Shown piece by piece: positions 51,105-60,870 of a stretch of 64,000 bases of DNA; the stretch's first letter is position 1; every line of letters begins with the position of its first letter. The translations under genes were made by a program, and so were the position numbers. The notes below the pieces were generated by a model. The model saw nothing but the letters and a program-made list of their open reading frames with translations, was not told the DNA's origin and did not search any database. Source of the stretch: Mesorhizobium sp. (GTDB taxonomy: Bacteria; Pseudomonadota; Alphaproteobacteria; Rhizobiales; Rhizobiaceae); assembly GCF_016793485.1 (NCBI RefSeq), contig NZ_JAEULZ010000013.1:1-64000 (forward strand), given 5' to 3'.

Positions 51105-53398
51105 ACCTTGAACTCCGGCACTGCGTTGCGCTGGGCCGCGAGGCGGTAAGCCTGGTCGCGGCCGGGTAGATACGGCTCGGGCCACTTCACGCCCCGGTCG
51201 TTCAATGAGACGGCGGCATGCAGCGTCCAGTAGGGGTCGGCGAGATGCGGGCGGGCGAGACAGACGAGATCTGCGCGGCCGGCCATCAGGATCGAGTTGA
51301 CGTGGTCTGGCTCATAGATGTTGCCGACCGCCATCGTCGCCATGCCCGTCTCGTTGCGGATGCGGTCGGAGAAAGGCGTCTGGAACATGCGGCCATAGAC
51401 CGGCTTGGCCAGCGTCGAGGTCTGCCCGGCGGAGACGTCGCAGATATCGACGCCGGCGGCGGAGAGCATCTTCGCGATCTCAACGGCGTCAGCCGGCGTC
51501 ACGCCCTCGATGCCAACCCAGTCATTGGCCGAGATGCGCACCGAGATCGGCTTGTGCAGCGGCCATGCCTCGCGCACCGCGTGGAAGATTTCGAGCGGAT
51601 AACGCATGCGGTTCTCCAGCGAGCCGCCATAGTCATCCGTGCGCTTGTTGGTGATGGGGGTGATGAAGGACGAGAGCAGGTAGCCGTGCGCTGCGTGGAT
51701 TTCGAGCATGTCGAAGCCGCAGCGGTCGGCCATCTCGGCTGACGCGACGAACTGGTCGCGCACCAGATCCATATCGGCGCGGGTCATTGCCTTCGGCACC
51801 TGATTCTTCGTCGACCACGGCACGGCGGATGCGGCCATGATCGGCCAGTTGCCGTCTTCCAGAGGCGCGTCGCCTTCCTCCCAGCCGACCTGGGTGGAGC
51901 CTTTCGCGCCGGAGTGCCCGATCTGCGCGCAGATTTTCGCCGGCGTCTCGCGGTGCACGAAATCGACCAGCCGCTTCCACGCGACCTCGTGTTCCGGCTT
52001 GTAGAAGCCGGGGCAGCCGGGCGTGATGCGGCCTTCGGGGCTGACGCAGGTCATCTCGATGTAGACCAGACCCGCGCCGCCCTTTGCGCGCTCGGCGTAA
52101 TGCGTGAAATGCCAGTCGGTCGGGCAGCCGTCGACGGCCTTGTACTGCGCCATCGGCGAGACGACGACGCGGTTGGCGAGTTGCATGTCGCGCAGCTTGT
52201 AAGGCGCGAACATCGGCGCGCGCTTCCAGCTTTCCTCCGGCGCGCCGGCCTCGCGCTGGAACCACTCTTCCGCGTCGCCGAGCCATTCGGGGTCGCGCAG
52301 GCGCAGGTTTTCGTGGCTGATGCGCTGCGAACGCGTCAGCAGCGAGTAGTTGAACTGAACGGGGTCGAGATCGAGATAGCGCTCGACCTCCTCGAACCAC
52401 TCCAGCGAATTGCGTGCTGCCGACTGAAGCTTCAGCACCTCGGTGCGCCGCGCGTCCTCATATTTGCGGAAGGCGGATTCGAGGTCGGGCTCGGAGTGCA
52501 CGTAGTCGGCGAGCGCGACCGCGCTTTCCAGCGCGAGCTTGCTGCCGGAGCCGATCGAGAAATGGGCCGATGCGGCCGCGTCGCCCATCAGCGCGAGGTT
52601 CTTGTAGGACCACCGCTCGCACAGCACGCGCGGGAAGTTGATCCACGCCGAGCCGCGGATGTGGTTGGCGTTGGTCATCAGCGGATGCCCGCCGAGATGC
52701 TTTTCGAAAATCTTCTCGCAGGTCGCGATGGATTCCTGCTGGCTCATTCCGCCGAAGCCGAACTTGTCCCAGGTCTCCTGCGAACATTCGACGATGAAGG
52801 TCGCGGTGTCCGGATCGAACTGATAGGCGTGCGCCCAGACCCAGCCATGCTCCGTCTTCTCGAAGATGAAGGTGAAGGCGTCGTCGAATTTCTGGTTCGT
52901 GCCCAACCAGACGAACTTGCACTTGCGCGTGTCTATGTCGGGCTTGAACACATCTACGAAGGTCGAGCGCGAGCGCGAGTTCAGCCCGTCGGCCGCAACG
53001 ACGAGATCGTACGCCTCCATATACGGGCGGGGATCGGGCGCCTCCGTCTCGAACTGCACGGTGATGCCGAGCTCTCGCGCTCGGCGCTGCAAGAGCAGCA
53101 GCAGCCGTTTGCGACCGATGCCGCAGAAACCGTGGCCGGTCGAGACGGTTCGCGTGCCCTTGTAGATGACGGCGATGTCGTCCCAGTAGGCGAAGTAGCG
53201 CTTGATCCAGACCGCGCTGACAGGGTCGTTGCGGTTGAGGTTGTCGAGCGTCTCGGCCGAAAGCACCACGCCCCAGCCAAACGTGTCGTCCGGCTTGTTG
53301 CGCTCGATGACGGTGATGTCGTGCGCCGAATTTCGCAACTTCATCGAGATCGCGAAGTAGAGACCGGCAGGTCCGCCACCAAGAACCGCGACCTTCAT
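51101..53398 (-). CDS. abmA: 2-Aminobenzoyl-CoA monooxygenase/reductase (fused flavoprotein)
   Basis: I chose the ATG at 53398, after GAGGAGAG, giving 765 residues. Residues 1-390 are a flavin monooxygenase: [33 protein letters not shown] and [20 protein letters not shown]. Residues about 395-765 are an old-yellow-enzyme-type domain: [64 protein letters not shown]. This combination is known from the enzyme that hydroxylates and then reduces the ring of 2-aminobenzoyl-CoA. It is the first gene of the operon that continues to kynA and the Rid protein. Confidence 0.94.
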   Translation of the reverse strand: MKVAVLGGGPAGLYFAISMKLRNSAHDITVIERNKPDDTFGWGVVLSAETLDNLNRNDPVSAVWIKRYFAYWDDIAVIYKGTRTVSTGHGFCGIGRKRLLLLLQRRARELGITVQFETEAPDPRPYMEAYDLVVAADGLNSRSRSTFVDVFKPDIDTRKCKFVWLGTNQKFDDAFTFIFEKTEHGWVWAHAYQFDPDTATFIVECSQETWDKFGFGGMSQQESIATCEKIFEKHLGGHPLMTNANHIRGSAWINFPRVLCERWSYKNLALMGDAAASAHFSIGSGSKLALESAVALADYVHSEPDLESAFRKYEDARRTEVLKLQSAARNSLEWFEEVERYLDLDPVQFNYSLLTRSQRISHENLRLRDPEWLGDAEEWFQREAGAPEESWKRAPMFAPYKLRDMQLANRVVVSPMAQYKAVDGCPTDWHFTHYAERAKGGAGLVYIEMTCVSPEGRITPGCPGFYKPEHEVAWKRLVDFVHRETPAKICAQIGHSGAKGSTQVGWEEGDAPLEDGNWPIMAASAVPWSTKNQVPKAMTRADMDLVRDQFVASAEMADRCGFDMLEIHAAHGYLLSSFITPITNKRTDDYGGSLENRMRYPLEIFHAVREAWPLHKPISVRISANDWVGIEGVTPADAVEIAKMLSAAGVDICDVSAGQTSTLAKPVYGRMFQTPFSDRIRNETGMATMAVGNIYEPDHVNSILMAGRADLVCLARPHLADPYWTLHAAVSLNDRGVKWPEPYLPGRDQAYRLAAQRNAVPEFKV

Positions 53399-53450
53399 CG
53401 AGCGCTCTCCTCTGCTTGCGTCAGGCACTATCGCGCCAGCAGAAAGATAT

Positions 53451-53463
53451 TTCAAGCTTAAAG
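53451..53463. promoter_or_regulatory. Palindrome TTCAAGCTTAAAG before the anthranilate operon, candidate MarR site
   Basis: TTCAAGCTTAAAG has the near-symmetric core TT-AAGCTT-AA and lies 53 bases upstream of the abmA ATG, in the 78-base gap after the ABC operon. A closely similar sequence occurs at 60872-60884. A MarR protein encoded in the operon is the obvious candidate to bind it. Confidence 0.55.
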
Positions 53464-53476
53464 TTTCATGCCGACG

Positions 53477-54292
53477 TCAGCCGGCCTTCAGCCATTCGTC
53501 GTCGATCTCCGGCAGCGGGATCGCGGCGATCAGGTCGCGCGTGTAGGCGTGCTTTGGATCGGCGAAGAGCGCGTCGGTCGGACCCTGCTCGACGATCTCA
53601 CCCTGGCGCATGACGATCACCTGCCTGCAGAGCCGCCGGATGACGGAGAGATCATGGCTGATGAAGGCGACCGTCAGGCCCATCTCGTCTGCGAGCTTTT
53701 CGAGCAGCGTCAGGATCTGCGCCTGCGTCGAGACGTCGAGGCCGGACACGATCTCGTCGGCGAGCACGAAGTCGGGCGACAGCGCCAGCGCGCGCGCGAT
53801 GCCGACGCGCTGGCGCTGGCCGCCAGACAATTCGTGGCGGTAACGACTGGCAAAACTCTCGGGCAGGCCGACGCGCGACAGGGCCTCTGCGACGCGTTGT
53901 TCGAGATTGTCACCAAGCCCATTGAGTTTAAGCGGCGCGGCGATGATCGCGCCGATGGTGCGACGCGGGTTCAGCGACGACATCGGGTCCTGGAAGATCA
54001 TTTGCAGGTTTCGCCGGAGCGGGCGCAATTCGCCCTCCGGCAGATGCGCGATGTCGCGGCCCTCGAAATGAATGCTGCCGGCGCTGGGTTCGATCAACCG
54101 CACCAGTGCGCGGCCGAGCGTCGACTTGCCCGAGCCGGATTCGCCGACGATGCCGGTCACCGAGCGGCGCGGCAGTTCGAAGTCGAGACCCTTCAGGATT
54201 TCCACCAGAGGCGCGCTGCCGATCAGCGGCTTCCGCGTCATGTCGGGCAGCGCGACCTTCAGGCCGCTAACCTTGAACAGAGGCTCAGCCAT
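53477..54292 (-). CDS. Peptide/nickel-type ABC ATPase (DppF-like)
   Basis: The 271-residue ATPase has Walker A GESGSGKSTLGRALVRL, MIFQDPMSSLNPRRTIGAII (Q-loop), signature ELSGGQRQRVGIARALALSP, Walker B FVLADEIVSGLDVSTQ and switch AFISHDLSVIRRLC. The C-terminal FADPKHAYTRDLIAAIP is the typical tail of this class, although without clear Cys residues for an iron-sulfur cluster. It pairs with the DppD-like ATPase and overlaps it by eight bases. It is the last gene of this importer operon. Confidence 0.92.
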   Translation of the reverse strand: MAEPLFKVSGLKVALPDMTRKPLIGSAPLVEILKGLDFELPRRSVTGIVGESGSGKSTLGRALVRLIEPSAGSIHFEGRDIAHLPEGELRPLRRNLQMIFQDPMSSLNPRRTIGAIIAAPLKLNGLGDNLEQRVAEALSRVGLPESFASRYRHELSGGQRQRVGIARALALSPDFVLADEIVSGLDVSTQAQILTLLEKLADEMGLTVAFISHDLSVIRRLCRQVIVMRQGEIVEQGPTDALFADPKHAYTRDLIAAIPLPEIDDEWLKAG

Positions 54293-55160
54293 GGGGCCTC
54301 CAGTCGTGGTCCGCGACCGCGATTTCAGCGGCGAGACCCGCCAGCACCGACTCGTCCACCGGTTTCAGCGACGCCTGCGGGTCGGTGTATTTTGGCGTCG
54401 CGGCCATCAGCGCCCGCGTATAGGCGTGCTGCGGATTGGCGAACAGAGCAGGCGTGTCAGCCTCCTCGACCACCTTGCCGGCGTAGAGCACCGTCACCTT
54501 TTGGCTGACCTTGGCGACCACGCCGAGGTCGTGCGTGACGAACAGGATCGCGGTGCCATGCTCCTGCTGCAACTGCGCGATCAGCCGCAGGATCTGTTTT
54601 TGCACAGTCACGTCGAGCGCCGTCGTCGGCTCGTCGGCGACGATCAGGCGCGGCTCGGAGGCGAAGGCGGCGGCGATGAGCACGCGCTGGCGCATGCCTC
54701 CGGAAAGCTCGTGCGGATATGCCTTCATGACACGATCCGGCTCGCGGATATGCACCTCATCGAGCAACTGCCGCACGCGCCTGTCGGCCTTGTCGGCGGC
54801 CCAGCCGAGGATGTGGACGAGACGATCTGTCATCTGCGGACCGACGCGCCGCGACGGGTTGAGCGCGGTCAGCGGATCCTGCGGGATCAGCGCGGCCTTC
54901 GCCCCGATCAGCCGACGCCGCTCCTTTGCCGACAGCGCGCCGAGGTCGGTCCCTTCCAGCCGGATCGCGCCCTCCACGATGCGAACGCTCGGCGGCAGCA
55001 CGCCGAGCACGGCCTTGCCGATCATGCTCTTGCCGGCGCCGCTTTCGCCGACCAGCGCGCGCACCTCGCCGGGCTGCACGGTCAGCGACACCGAGCGCAG
55101 CACGCGCTGGCCCGACGGCAGCGTCGCGCTCAGGTTGGAGATGTCGAGACACGCGCTCAT
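54285..55160 (-). CDS. Peptide/nickel-type ABC ATPase (DppD-like)
   Basis: I chose the ATG at 55160, which overlaps the permease stop, giving 291 residues. It has Walker A GESGAGKSMIGKAVLG, IPQDPLTALNPSRRVGPQM, signature ELSGGMRQRVLIAAAFASEP, Walker B LIVADEPTTALDVTVQ and switch LFVTHDLGVVAKV. FANPQHAYTRALMAATPK ends the core. It works with the DppF-like ATPase. Confidence 0.92.
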   Translation of the reverse strand: MSACLDISNLSATLPSGQRVLRSVSLTVQPGEVRALVGESGAGKSMIGKAVLGVLPPSVRIVEGAIRLEGTDLGALSAKERRRLIGAKAALIPQDPLTALNPSRRVGPQMTDRLVHILGWAADKADRRVRQLLDEVHIREPDRVMKAYPHELSGGMRQRVLIAAAFASEPRLIVADEPTTALDVTVQKQILRLIAQLQQEHGTAILFVTHDLGVVAKVSQKVTVLYAGKVVEEADTPALFANPQHAYTRALMAATPKYTDPQASLKPVDESVLAGLAAEIAVADHDWRPHG

Positions 55161-56008
55161 CGCAGCACCGGGTCGAAGCGCGACTTCAGCCCTTCGCCGA
55201 ACTGGCTGAAGGAGAGCACGGTGAGAAAGAGCGCGATCAGCGGGAACACCAGCACCCACCATGCCTGATGGATGGAGAGCCGCCCCTCCGCGATGATGCC
55301 GCCCCAGGTCGGCGCGTCGCTGGAGATGGACAGGTTCACGAAAGAGAGGATCGCCTCGACGATGACCGCGATACCCATCTCCAGCGACAGCAGCGCGACG
55401 ATGGAAGGCAGCACGTTGGGCAAGACTTCGGAGACCATGATGCGCAGCCGGCCGAAGCCGGCGATGCGGGCGTTCTCGACATAATCCATGCGTGCCTGGC
55501 TCATCGCCTCGGCGCGGATGACGCGGCAGAAGCGCGTCCAGTCGATGACGGCGATGGCGATGATGACCGACATCAGACCGGTACCGAAGACGGCGACGAG
55601 CAGGATGGCGAACAGCACAGGCGGAAACGCCATCCAGATATCGACGATGCGCGAGATGATACGGTCAGGCCAGCCGCCGAAATAGCCTGCGACGAGCCCA
55701 AGCGTGGAGCCGACAATGCAGGCGGCGAGCGCCGCAACGAAGGCGACAATGAGCGCGATGCGCGCGCCGAAGATCAGGCGTGAGAGCAGATCGCGCCCGA
55801 GGCTGTCGGTGCCTAGCCAGTAGCCGGGCTCCGACCCCGGCAGCCAGAAGGGTGGCAGGCGTTCCAGCATCAGGTCCTGCGCCAGCGGGTCGTGTGGCGC
55901 GACGAGTGGCGCAAAGATCGCAGCCAGAAGAACGACGAGAAGCCAGCCACCGGCGAGCATCAGGCGGGCGTCGAAGCGGCGGCGGGGCAGGGCGCGTGCG
56001 TCAACCAT
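55157..56008 (-). CDS. Peptide-type ABC permease (DppC-like)
   Basis: The 283-residue protein has about six helices; the N-terminal region LLAAIFAPLVAPHDPLAQDL and YWLGTDSLGRDLLSRLIFGAR are classic for DppC-type permeases. The ATPase contact loop is MDYVENARIAGFGRLRIMVSEVLPN. It overlaps the DppB-like gene by eight bases. The importer probably serves a small catabolic substrate rather than peptides, judged by its enzyme neighbours. Confidence 0.93.
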   Translation of the reverse strand: MVDARALPRRRFDARLMLAGGWLLVVLLAAIFAPLVAPHDPLAQDLMLERLPPFWLPGSEPGYWLGTDSLGRDLLSRLIFGARIALIVAFVAALAACIVGSTLGLVAGYFGGWPDRIISRIVDIWMAFPPVLFAILLVAVFGTGLMSVIIAIAVIDWTRFCRVIRAEAMSQARMDYVENARIAGFGRLRIMVSEVLPNVLPSIVALLSLEMGIAVIVEAILSFVNLSISSDAPTWGGIIAEGRLSIHQAWWVLVFPLIALFLTVLSFSQFGEGLKSRFDPVLR

Positions 56009-57008
56009 GGCGCAGCCTCGGATTGAGCAGTGCGTACATCATGTCGACCGCGAGATTGATCAGCACGAAGATCAGCGCGAAGACGAGTACGATGCCCTGG
56101 ATGAGCGGCAGGTCGCGATTGATGACCGCGTCGATCGCCATGTTGCCGAGCCCTTCGTAGGAGAACAACCGCTCGATGATGACCGTGCCGCCGATCAGGA
56201 AGGTGAACTGTACGCCGATCAGGGTCAGCGTCGGCAGCGCGGCGTTCTTCAGCGCCTCGCGCAGGATGACCTTCGTCTCGGAAAAACCCTTCACCCGGGC
56301 CAGCGTGACATAGTCGAGCGTCATCACCTCTTTCAGCGAAATCTTCAGGAGCTGCGAGATGATCGCCGCGAGCGGCAGCGCGAGTGCCAGCGCGGGCATG
56401 AACATGTGGCCTATCAGGTCTCTCGTCAGGTCGAAGCGCAGACGGAAAATGCTTTCGAAAAGATAGAACTGCGTGACAAAAGGCAGGTCCATGCGTGGCG
56501 AGACGCGGCCGGAAATATGAAAGACCGGCCACAGCACGCCGAACAGCAGGATGAGCGCCAGCCCCCACAGGAAGTCGGGGATGGAGAGGGCCGCGCCGTT
56601 GGCGACATCGATGCCGGCCTCGACAGCCGTGCCCTGTTCACGCGCGCCGACAATGGCGAGCGGCCCGCCGATGATGAGGGCGATGAGTAGGGCGAAGATC
56701 GAAAGTTCGAGCGTCGCCGGCAGGCGGCTCAGCACCAGCGACATCACATCCTGCCGAAGCGAGATCGAGGTGCCGAAATTGCCCTGCACCACGCCCGACA
56801 GCCAGATGAAATATTGCTCGACGATGGAGCGGTCGAGGCCATAGAGCGCACGCAGCCTGGCGATGTCGGCATCGGTGGCGCCGGGCGGCAGCATCATGGC
56901 GATCGGGTCGCCCGGTGCCACGCGGATGATGACGAACACCACCACCGACACGCCGAGCAGCGTAATCGCCATGGTGATGAGCCGGATCAGGAAGCGTTGA
57001 AGGATCAT
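56001..57008 (-). CDS. Peptide-type ABC permease (DppB-like)
   Basis: I chose the ATG at 57008; no strong ribosome site is visible. The 335-residue protein has an N-terminal helix (LITMAITLLGVSVVVFVIIR), VAPGDPIAMMLPPGATDADI, and the ATPase contact TLDYVTLARVKGFSETKVILREALKN. It ends DMMYALLNPRLRHG. A 240-base gap containing an inverted-repeat element separates it from the binding-protein gene upstream. Confidence 0.92.
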   Translation of the reverse strand: MILQRFLIRLITMAITLLGVSVVVFVIIRVAPGDPIAMMLPPGATDADIARLRALYGLDRSIVEQYFIWLSGVVQGNFGTSISLRQDVMSLVLSRLPATLELSIFALLIALIIGGPLAIVGAREQGTAVEAGIDVANGAALSIPDFLWGLALILLFGVLWPVFHISGRVSPRMDLPFVTQFYLFESIFRLRFDLTRDLIGHMFMPALALALPLAAIISQLLKISLKEVMTLDYVTLARVKGFSETKVILREALKNAALPTLTLIGVQFTFLIGGTVIIERLFSYEGLGNMAIDAVINRDLPLIQGIVLVFALIFVLINLAVDMMYALLNPRLRHG

Positions 57009-57040
57009 GTAGTGAACGTGCTGAGGATTGGCGTTCTTTC

Positions 57041-57200
57041 GCGCCCCCCTCTGTCCTGCCGGACATCTCCCCCACACGGGGGGAGATCGGCAGCGTCATC
57101 CCCATCGCGATTTCTGCGACGTTGAAGTTTGGCGGAAGCGTTAATGCCAGCCAATCTCCCCCCTCGTGGGGGAAATGTCCGGCAGGACAGAGGGGGGCGC
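57041..57200. repeat. Inverted-repeat intergenic element, copy 1 (MITE-like)
   Basis: Arms of about 47 bases, nearly perfect inverted copies (two or three differences), begin GCGCCCCCCTCTGTCCTGCC and bound a centre of about 65 bases. Each arm also contains its own small hairpin around TCTCCCCC and GGGGGGAGA. It fills the gap between the binding-protein gene and the DppB-like permease gene. A second copy is at 61836-61995. No coding capacity is seen. Confidence 0.9.
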
Positions 57201-57248
57201 CACAAGACGCTCACCTCTGGATTTGCAGCTGAATTGCCCGCGGCCACC

Positions 57249-58778
57249 TCAGGCCGGCGACATCAGGGCCGGCAGCAGTGCGCCGGACTTGTGCGGAACG
57301 ACCTTGACGGTCTCCGAATAGACGATCGGCTGTGCGTACTGCATCAGCGGCAGCACGTAGGCGTTGTCGGCGATCAGCTTGCTGACGGCCTTCCAGCCGG
57401 CGATGCGCTTGGCCTCGTCGGCCTCGCCCCACAGGGGATTGATCGCGTCGATGACGTCCTGGCTGTCCCAGACCGAGTGCGGGCTCGGGCCGTACATGGC
57501 AAAGCCGGTCGAGGTGGTCGGGTCGCCGATCGAGTTGCCCCAGTTGTAGAAGGCGGCAGGCGCGAGTTGGTCGGCAGCACGCAGCTCGTAGTGCTTGGCG
57601 ATCTCGTAGACCTCGATATCGGCTTCGATGCCGACCTTGCGCCACATGCCGACGATCGCCTGGATCATCTCGTAGTCCTTGGGCTTGAAGCCGCGCGTCG
57701 TCTGGATCGTGAACTTCACCGGATTCTCGGGCGAGTAGCCGGAAGCCTTGAGCAGCTCGATAGCCTTCTCAGGATTGTACTCGACCTTGATCGTCTCGTC
57801 GTAAGCCTCGTATTCCGGCGTCTCCAGCGTATCGAGCGGCACGCCGTAGCCGCGCAGCAGGCGGTCGACCAGCAGCTTCTTGTCGACCGACATGACGGCG
57901 GCCTGACGCACGTTCTCGTCCTTCATCACGTCGATGTCGTTGAAGAAGATCATGCCGATGTCCGACACCGTCTCGGCCGAGCCGGCCAGCCCGTCCTTGG
58001 CGATCAGGCGGTCGTATTCCTCATAGGGAATCTCCAGCGTCACATGCGACGAGCCCGACTCGATCTCCGCGACGCGGCTCGCCGCATCAGTGACGAACTT
58101 GATCGTCACGTTCTCGAAGGCCGGCTTGCCGCCCCAGTAGTTCGGGTTGGCCTTGAGCTGCACGAAGGCGTTGCGCTCGAACTTTTCCACCATGTACGGG
58201 CCGGTGCCGATGGGCTTCGCCTCGAAACCTTCCGCGCCGACCTTCTCGTAGTAGGCTTTCGGCAGCACGTAGCCGGTCAGGAACGACATCCACTTGAAGT
58301 AGGTCGGGTCGAACTGCACGACGTCGCCGGTGATCTTGTTGCCGTCGATCTTGAAGTTGTTGACGTTCTTCCAGACGAACTGGATCGGGTTGCCGGTTTC
58401 TTCCTTGGCGGCGCGCTCCAGCGACCAGACGATGTCCTCGGCCGTGAAGGGCGAGCCGTCATGCCAGGTGACGCCGTCGCGCACGGTCATGTGAACCTGC
58501 TTGAGATCGTCGGAGAAGCCCCATTCGGTGAGCAGGCCCGGCGCAAGCGACAGGTCCGGCTTCTGCAGGATGAATTGGTCGAACACCGACTGGTAGATGC
58601 CCTGGATGGTCGGGTTGACCGCCGACGGGCCGGTGGTCGGGTCCCATGACGGCAGGTTGACGTTGTAGGCGATGACGAGTTCGTCTGCCTGCGCCAGCGC
58701 CATGCGCGGCATCGAGATGCCGGCCATGGCGGCGGTCGCGCCGGCCAGTTTGAGGATAGTTCGTCTGTTGATGGTCAT
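57249..58778 (-). CDS. Peptide-type ABC solute-binding protein (family 5)
   Basis: I chose the ATG at 58778 after GGGGAA, giving 509 residues. The N-terminus NRRTILKLAGATAAMAGISM with paired Arg looks like a twin-arginine-type signal, cut near LAQA-DEL. Family-5 features are LTEWGFSDDLKQVHMTVRDG, VTWHDGSPFTAEDIVWSLER, KPIGTGPYMVEKFERN, FQLKANPNYWGGKP-like AFVQLKANPNYWGGKPAFE and NVRQAAVMSVDKKLLVDRLL. It captures the substrate for the DppBCDF-type genes downstream. Enzyme genes just upstream on the same strand suggest a catabolic substrate. Confidence 0.93.
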   Translation of the reverse strand: MTINRRTILKLAGATAAMAGISMPRMALAQADELVIAYNVNLPSWDPTTGPSAVNPTIQGIYQSVFDQFILQKPDLSLAPGLLTEWGFSDDLKQVHMTVRDGVTWHDGSPFTAEDIVWSLERAAKEETGNPIQFVWKNVNNFKIDGNKITGDVVQFDPTYFKWMSFLTGYVLPKAYYEKVGAEGFEAKPIGTGPYMVEKFERNAFVQLKANPNYWGGKPAFENVTIKFVTDAASRVAEIESGSSHVTLEIPYEEYDRLIAKDGLAGSAETVSDIGMIFFNDIDVMKDENVRQAAVMSVDKKLLVDRLLRGYGVPLDTLETPEYEAYDETIKVEYNPEKAIELLKASGYSPENPVKFTIQTTRGFKPKDYEMIQAIVGMWRKVGIEADIEVYEIAKHYELRAADQLAPAAFYNWGNSIGDPTTSTGFAMYGPSPHSVWDSQDVIDAINPLWGEADEAKRIAGWKAVSKLIADNAYVLPLMQYAQPIVYSETVKVVPHKSGALLPALMSPA

Positions 58779-58839
58779 GTTCTCGTTCCCCAGTTGATTG
58801 TTGGTTTGGTTGTGTGAACGCCCGAAGGCGCGGTTGAGC

Positions 58840-59241
58840 CTAAAGTGCCGCCGTTGCCTCGATCTCCACCAGAAAATCCGGAAGCGCCAGTGCCTGTACG
58901 CCGATGAAGGTGTTGGCCGCCGGCACGACGCCGTCGTAGAAGGCCATGATCTCGCCGATGACCGGGCCAAGCTTGTCCGGCGAATGATCGACGACATAGG
59001 TCCGCAGGCGCACGATGTCGGCGGGCGTCGCGCCGACCTCGGCCAGAACGGCCTTCAGGTTGGCAAGCGCCTGGCGCGTCTGAGCTGCAAGATCACCGGG
59101 ACCGACAACCTCGCCGGCCTTGTTCCATGCAACCTGACCAGCGAGATGAAGCGTACGGCCACCGTTCTGCTCGACCGCGTGCGAGAATCCGAACTGTGTG
59201 GACTCATATAAAGTAGCTGGGTTTATCGCCTTGCGCTTCAT
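58840..59241 (-). CDS. Rid-family (YjgF/YER057c) protein
   Basis: The 133-residue protein has GRTLHLAGQVAWNKAGEV, LAAQTRQALANLKAVLAEVGAT, VRLRTYVVDHSPDKLGPVI and the end FLVEIEATAAL. The catalytic Arg position of RidA holds Ala (VVPAANTFIGVQAL), so it belongs to a Rid group without that residue. It lies between the first FAD oxidoreductase (38 bases upstream) and the binding-protein gene, in one orientation, and probably handles an imine, enamine or related intermediate of this unnamed pathway. Confidence 0.9.
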   Translation of the reverse strand: MKRKAINPATLYESTQFGFSHAVEQNGGRTLHLAGQVAWNKAGEVVGPGDLAAQTRQALANLKAVLAEVGATPADIVRLRTYVVDHSPDKLGPVIGEIMAFYDGVVPAANTFIGVQALALPDFLVEIEATAAL

Positions 59242-59279
59242 CGTGACCTTCTATCGCTTCCGGATATCGACCTGCATTG

Positions 59280-60854
59280 TCATGCGCCCGCCAGTTGCTG
59301 CGCAAGCATGAAGCCCGAGCCTGCACCTGTTCCGGCTCCGGGCCAAGTGGCTGCGCCCACGAGATGCAGATTTGTGACTGGCGTGTTCCAGCGCGCGTAG
59401 CCGGGCGCCGGGCGGAACAGGAAATTCTGCGAAATATGATGGCTGCCGCAAATCTGGTCGCCGCCGACGAGGTTGGGGTTCTCGCGTTCGAGGTCGATCG
59501 GCGAGAAGACCGCGCGACCGAGTATCTTTTGCGACAGGCCCGGCGCGTGCTTCTCAACCAACGCGAGCGCCCGGTCGGCGTAGCGATCCTTGATCGCATC
59601 CCAATGATCGGGCGCGATCTCGCCTGCTGCATCGCCGGTAACGTTGGCCGGCAGCGCGCGCACCTGCACCCACAGCACATGCTTGCCATCAGGCGCGCGC
59701 GACGGATCGATCGCCGTCGGCTGGCCGACGACAAGCACGGGCTCGTCGGGCAGCAGGCCGGCGATGGCCTGCTGATAGGTTCTCGCCATCTGCTCCAGCG
59801 ACGGCGCGATATGCACATAGGCGAAGTTCTTCAGTTCCTCGCCCGCCTTCCAGTCGGGCAGGCCGTCCAACGCCAGATGGATCATCATCGTCCCGGGCGC
59901 ATGGCGGAACGTCTTCATCGCGCCGTCGAAGCCGGCATCGCCCGAACCCTTCGGCAGCAACTTGCCCGCAAGCGCGCCAGGCGCGACGCCCGCGATCACT
60001 GCCTTCGTCGCTGTATGCGTCTCGCCACTGGCGAGCCTGATGCCGGTCGCCTTGCCGCCGCTGGTGATAATCTCGGCGACATCGGCGCCGTGGAACACCT
60101 TGCCGCCCGACTTCGCCAGCATGCCCTCCAGCGCACGGATGATCGTATCTGCGCCGCCTTTGCCGATCACCATGCCAAAACTCTGGTTGGCCATGGATTC
60201 GAGGTAGGGGAAAACCGCGCCGCCGGCGATGTCGGGCGCGAAATCGAGATGCATGCCCCAGGCGGCAAGCGTCGCCTTCACATGCGGCGAGGTGAAATTC
60301 TCGTCAAGCCACGCGCGCGGCGACGACAGCAAAAGCTTCGCCGTATCGAGCGAGCCTTTCACGCCCTTCTTGCGCCAGAGATTCCAGCCCGTGCCGGCAA
60401 GCGCACGCGCACCCATCGGCGAACCGAGCAGGCGGAAGAGGTGTTCGGCCTCGCCCATGAAGCCGCCGACCAGCCGCCGCCATGTCTCGGCGTCGCCCTT
60501 GGAGAATTTTTCGAGCCGGCCAACGGTCTTTTCAATGTCGGTGCTGACGCCGAACCAGTGCCCGTCTGGGAAGACTGATGCGAAACAATCGGCGGCGGGG
60601 ACGAATTCAAGTCCGGCTGATTTCAATTCATTTGCATATTTCCGGTGGAAGGCGGAGCCGGCAAACAGGCTGAGATTCATCGCGGCGAGGTCGTGCCGGA
60701 AGCCGGGAAGCGTCAACTCGCGTGTCTGGACCGCACCGCCGCTGACGGGATTGCGCTCGAAAACGCCGGTTTTCCAGCCCTTTGTCGCCAAATGCGCCGC
60801 ACAGGCCAGACTGTTGTGGCCGGCACCGACAAAGATGGCGTCGAATTCACTCAC
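59280..60854 (-). CDS. FAD-dependent oxidoreductase, phytoene-desaturase-like (COG1233 type), copy 1
   Basis: The 524-residue protein begins FDAIFVGAGHNSLACAAHLA, an FAD-binding Rossmann motif, followed by the second dinucleotide part FERNPVSGGAVQTRELTLPG. Near the C-terminus LHLVGAATWPGAGTGAGSGF is the FAD-ribityl motif of the amine oxidase/phytoene desaturase group. It is paralogous to the protein at 62034, sharing NLVGGD and GSGF regions. It is divergent from the cyclase gene. Relatives desaturate or oxidise C-C or C-N bonds; the substrate here is unknown. Confidence 0.88.
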   Translation of the reverse strand: MSEFDAIFVGAGHNSLACAAHLATKGWKTGVFERNPVSGGAVQTRELTLPGFRHDLAAMNLSLFAGSAFHRKYANELKSAGLEFVPAADCFASVFPDGHWFGVSTDIEKTVGRLEKFSKGDAETWRRLVGGFMGEAEHLFRLLGSPMGARALAGTGWNLWRKKGVKGSLDTAKLLLSSPRAWLDENFTSPHVKATLAAWGMHLDFAPDIAGGAVFPYLESMANQSFGMVIGKGGADTIIRALEGMLAKSGGKVFHGADVAEIITSGGKATGIRLASGETHTATKAVIAGVAPGALAGKLLPKGSGDAGFDGAMKTFRHAPGTMMIHLALDGLPDWKAGEELKNFAYVHIAPSLEQMARTYQQAIAGLLPDEPVLVVGQPTAIDPSRAPDGKHVLWVQVRALPANVTGDAAGEIAPDHWDAIKDRYADRALALVEKHAPGLSQKILGRAVFSPIDLERENPNLVGGDQICGSHHISQNFLFRPAPGYARWNTPVTNLHLVGAATWPGAGTGAGSGFMLAQQLAGA

Positions 60855-60870
60855 GCCCCGATCCCATTTC

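Noticed and set aside
53468-54508. Long plus-strand frame opposite the DppF-like gene
   Set aside because: It is antisense to a complete ATPase with all motifs and shows no protein family of its own.
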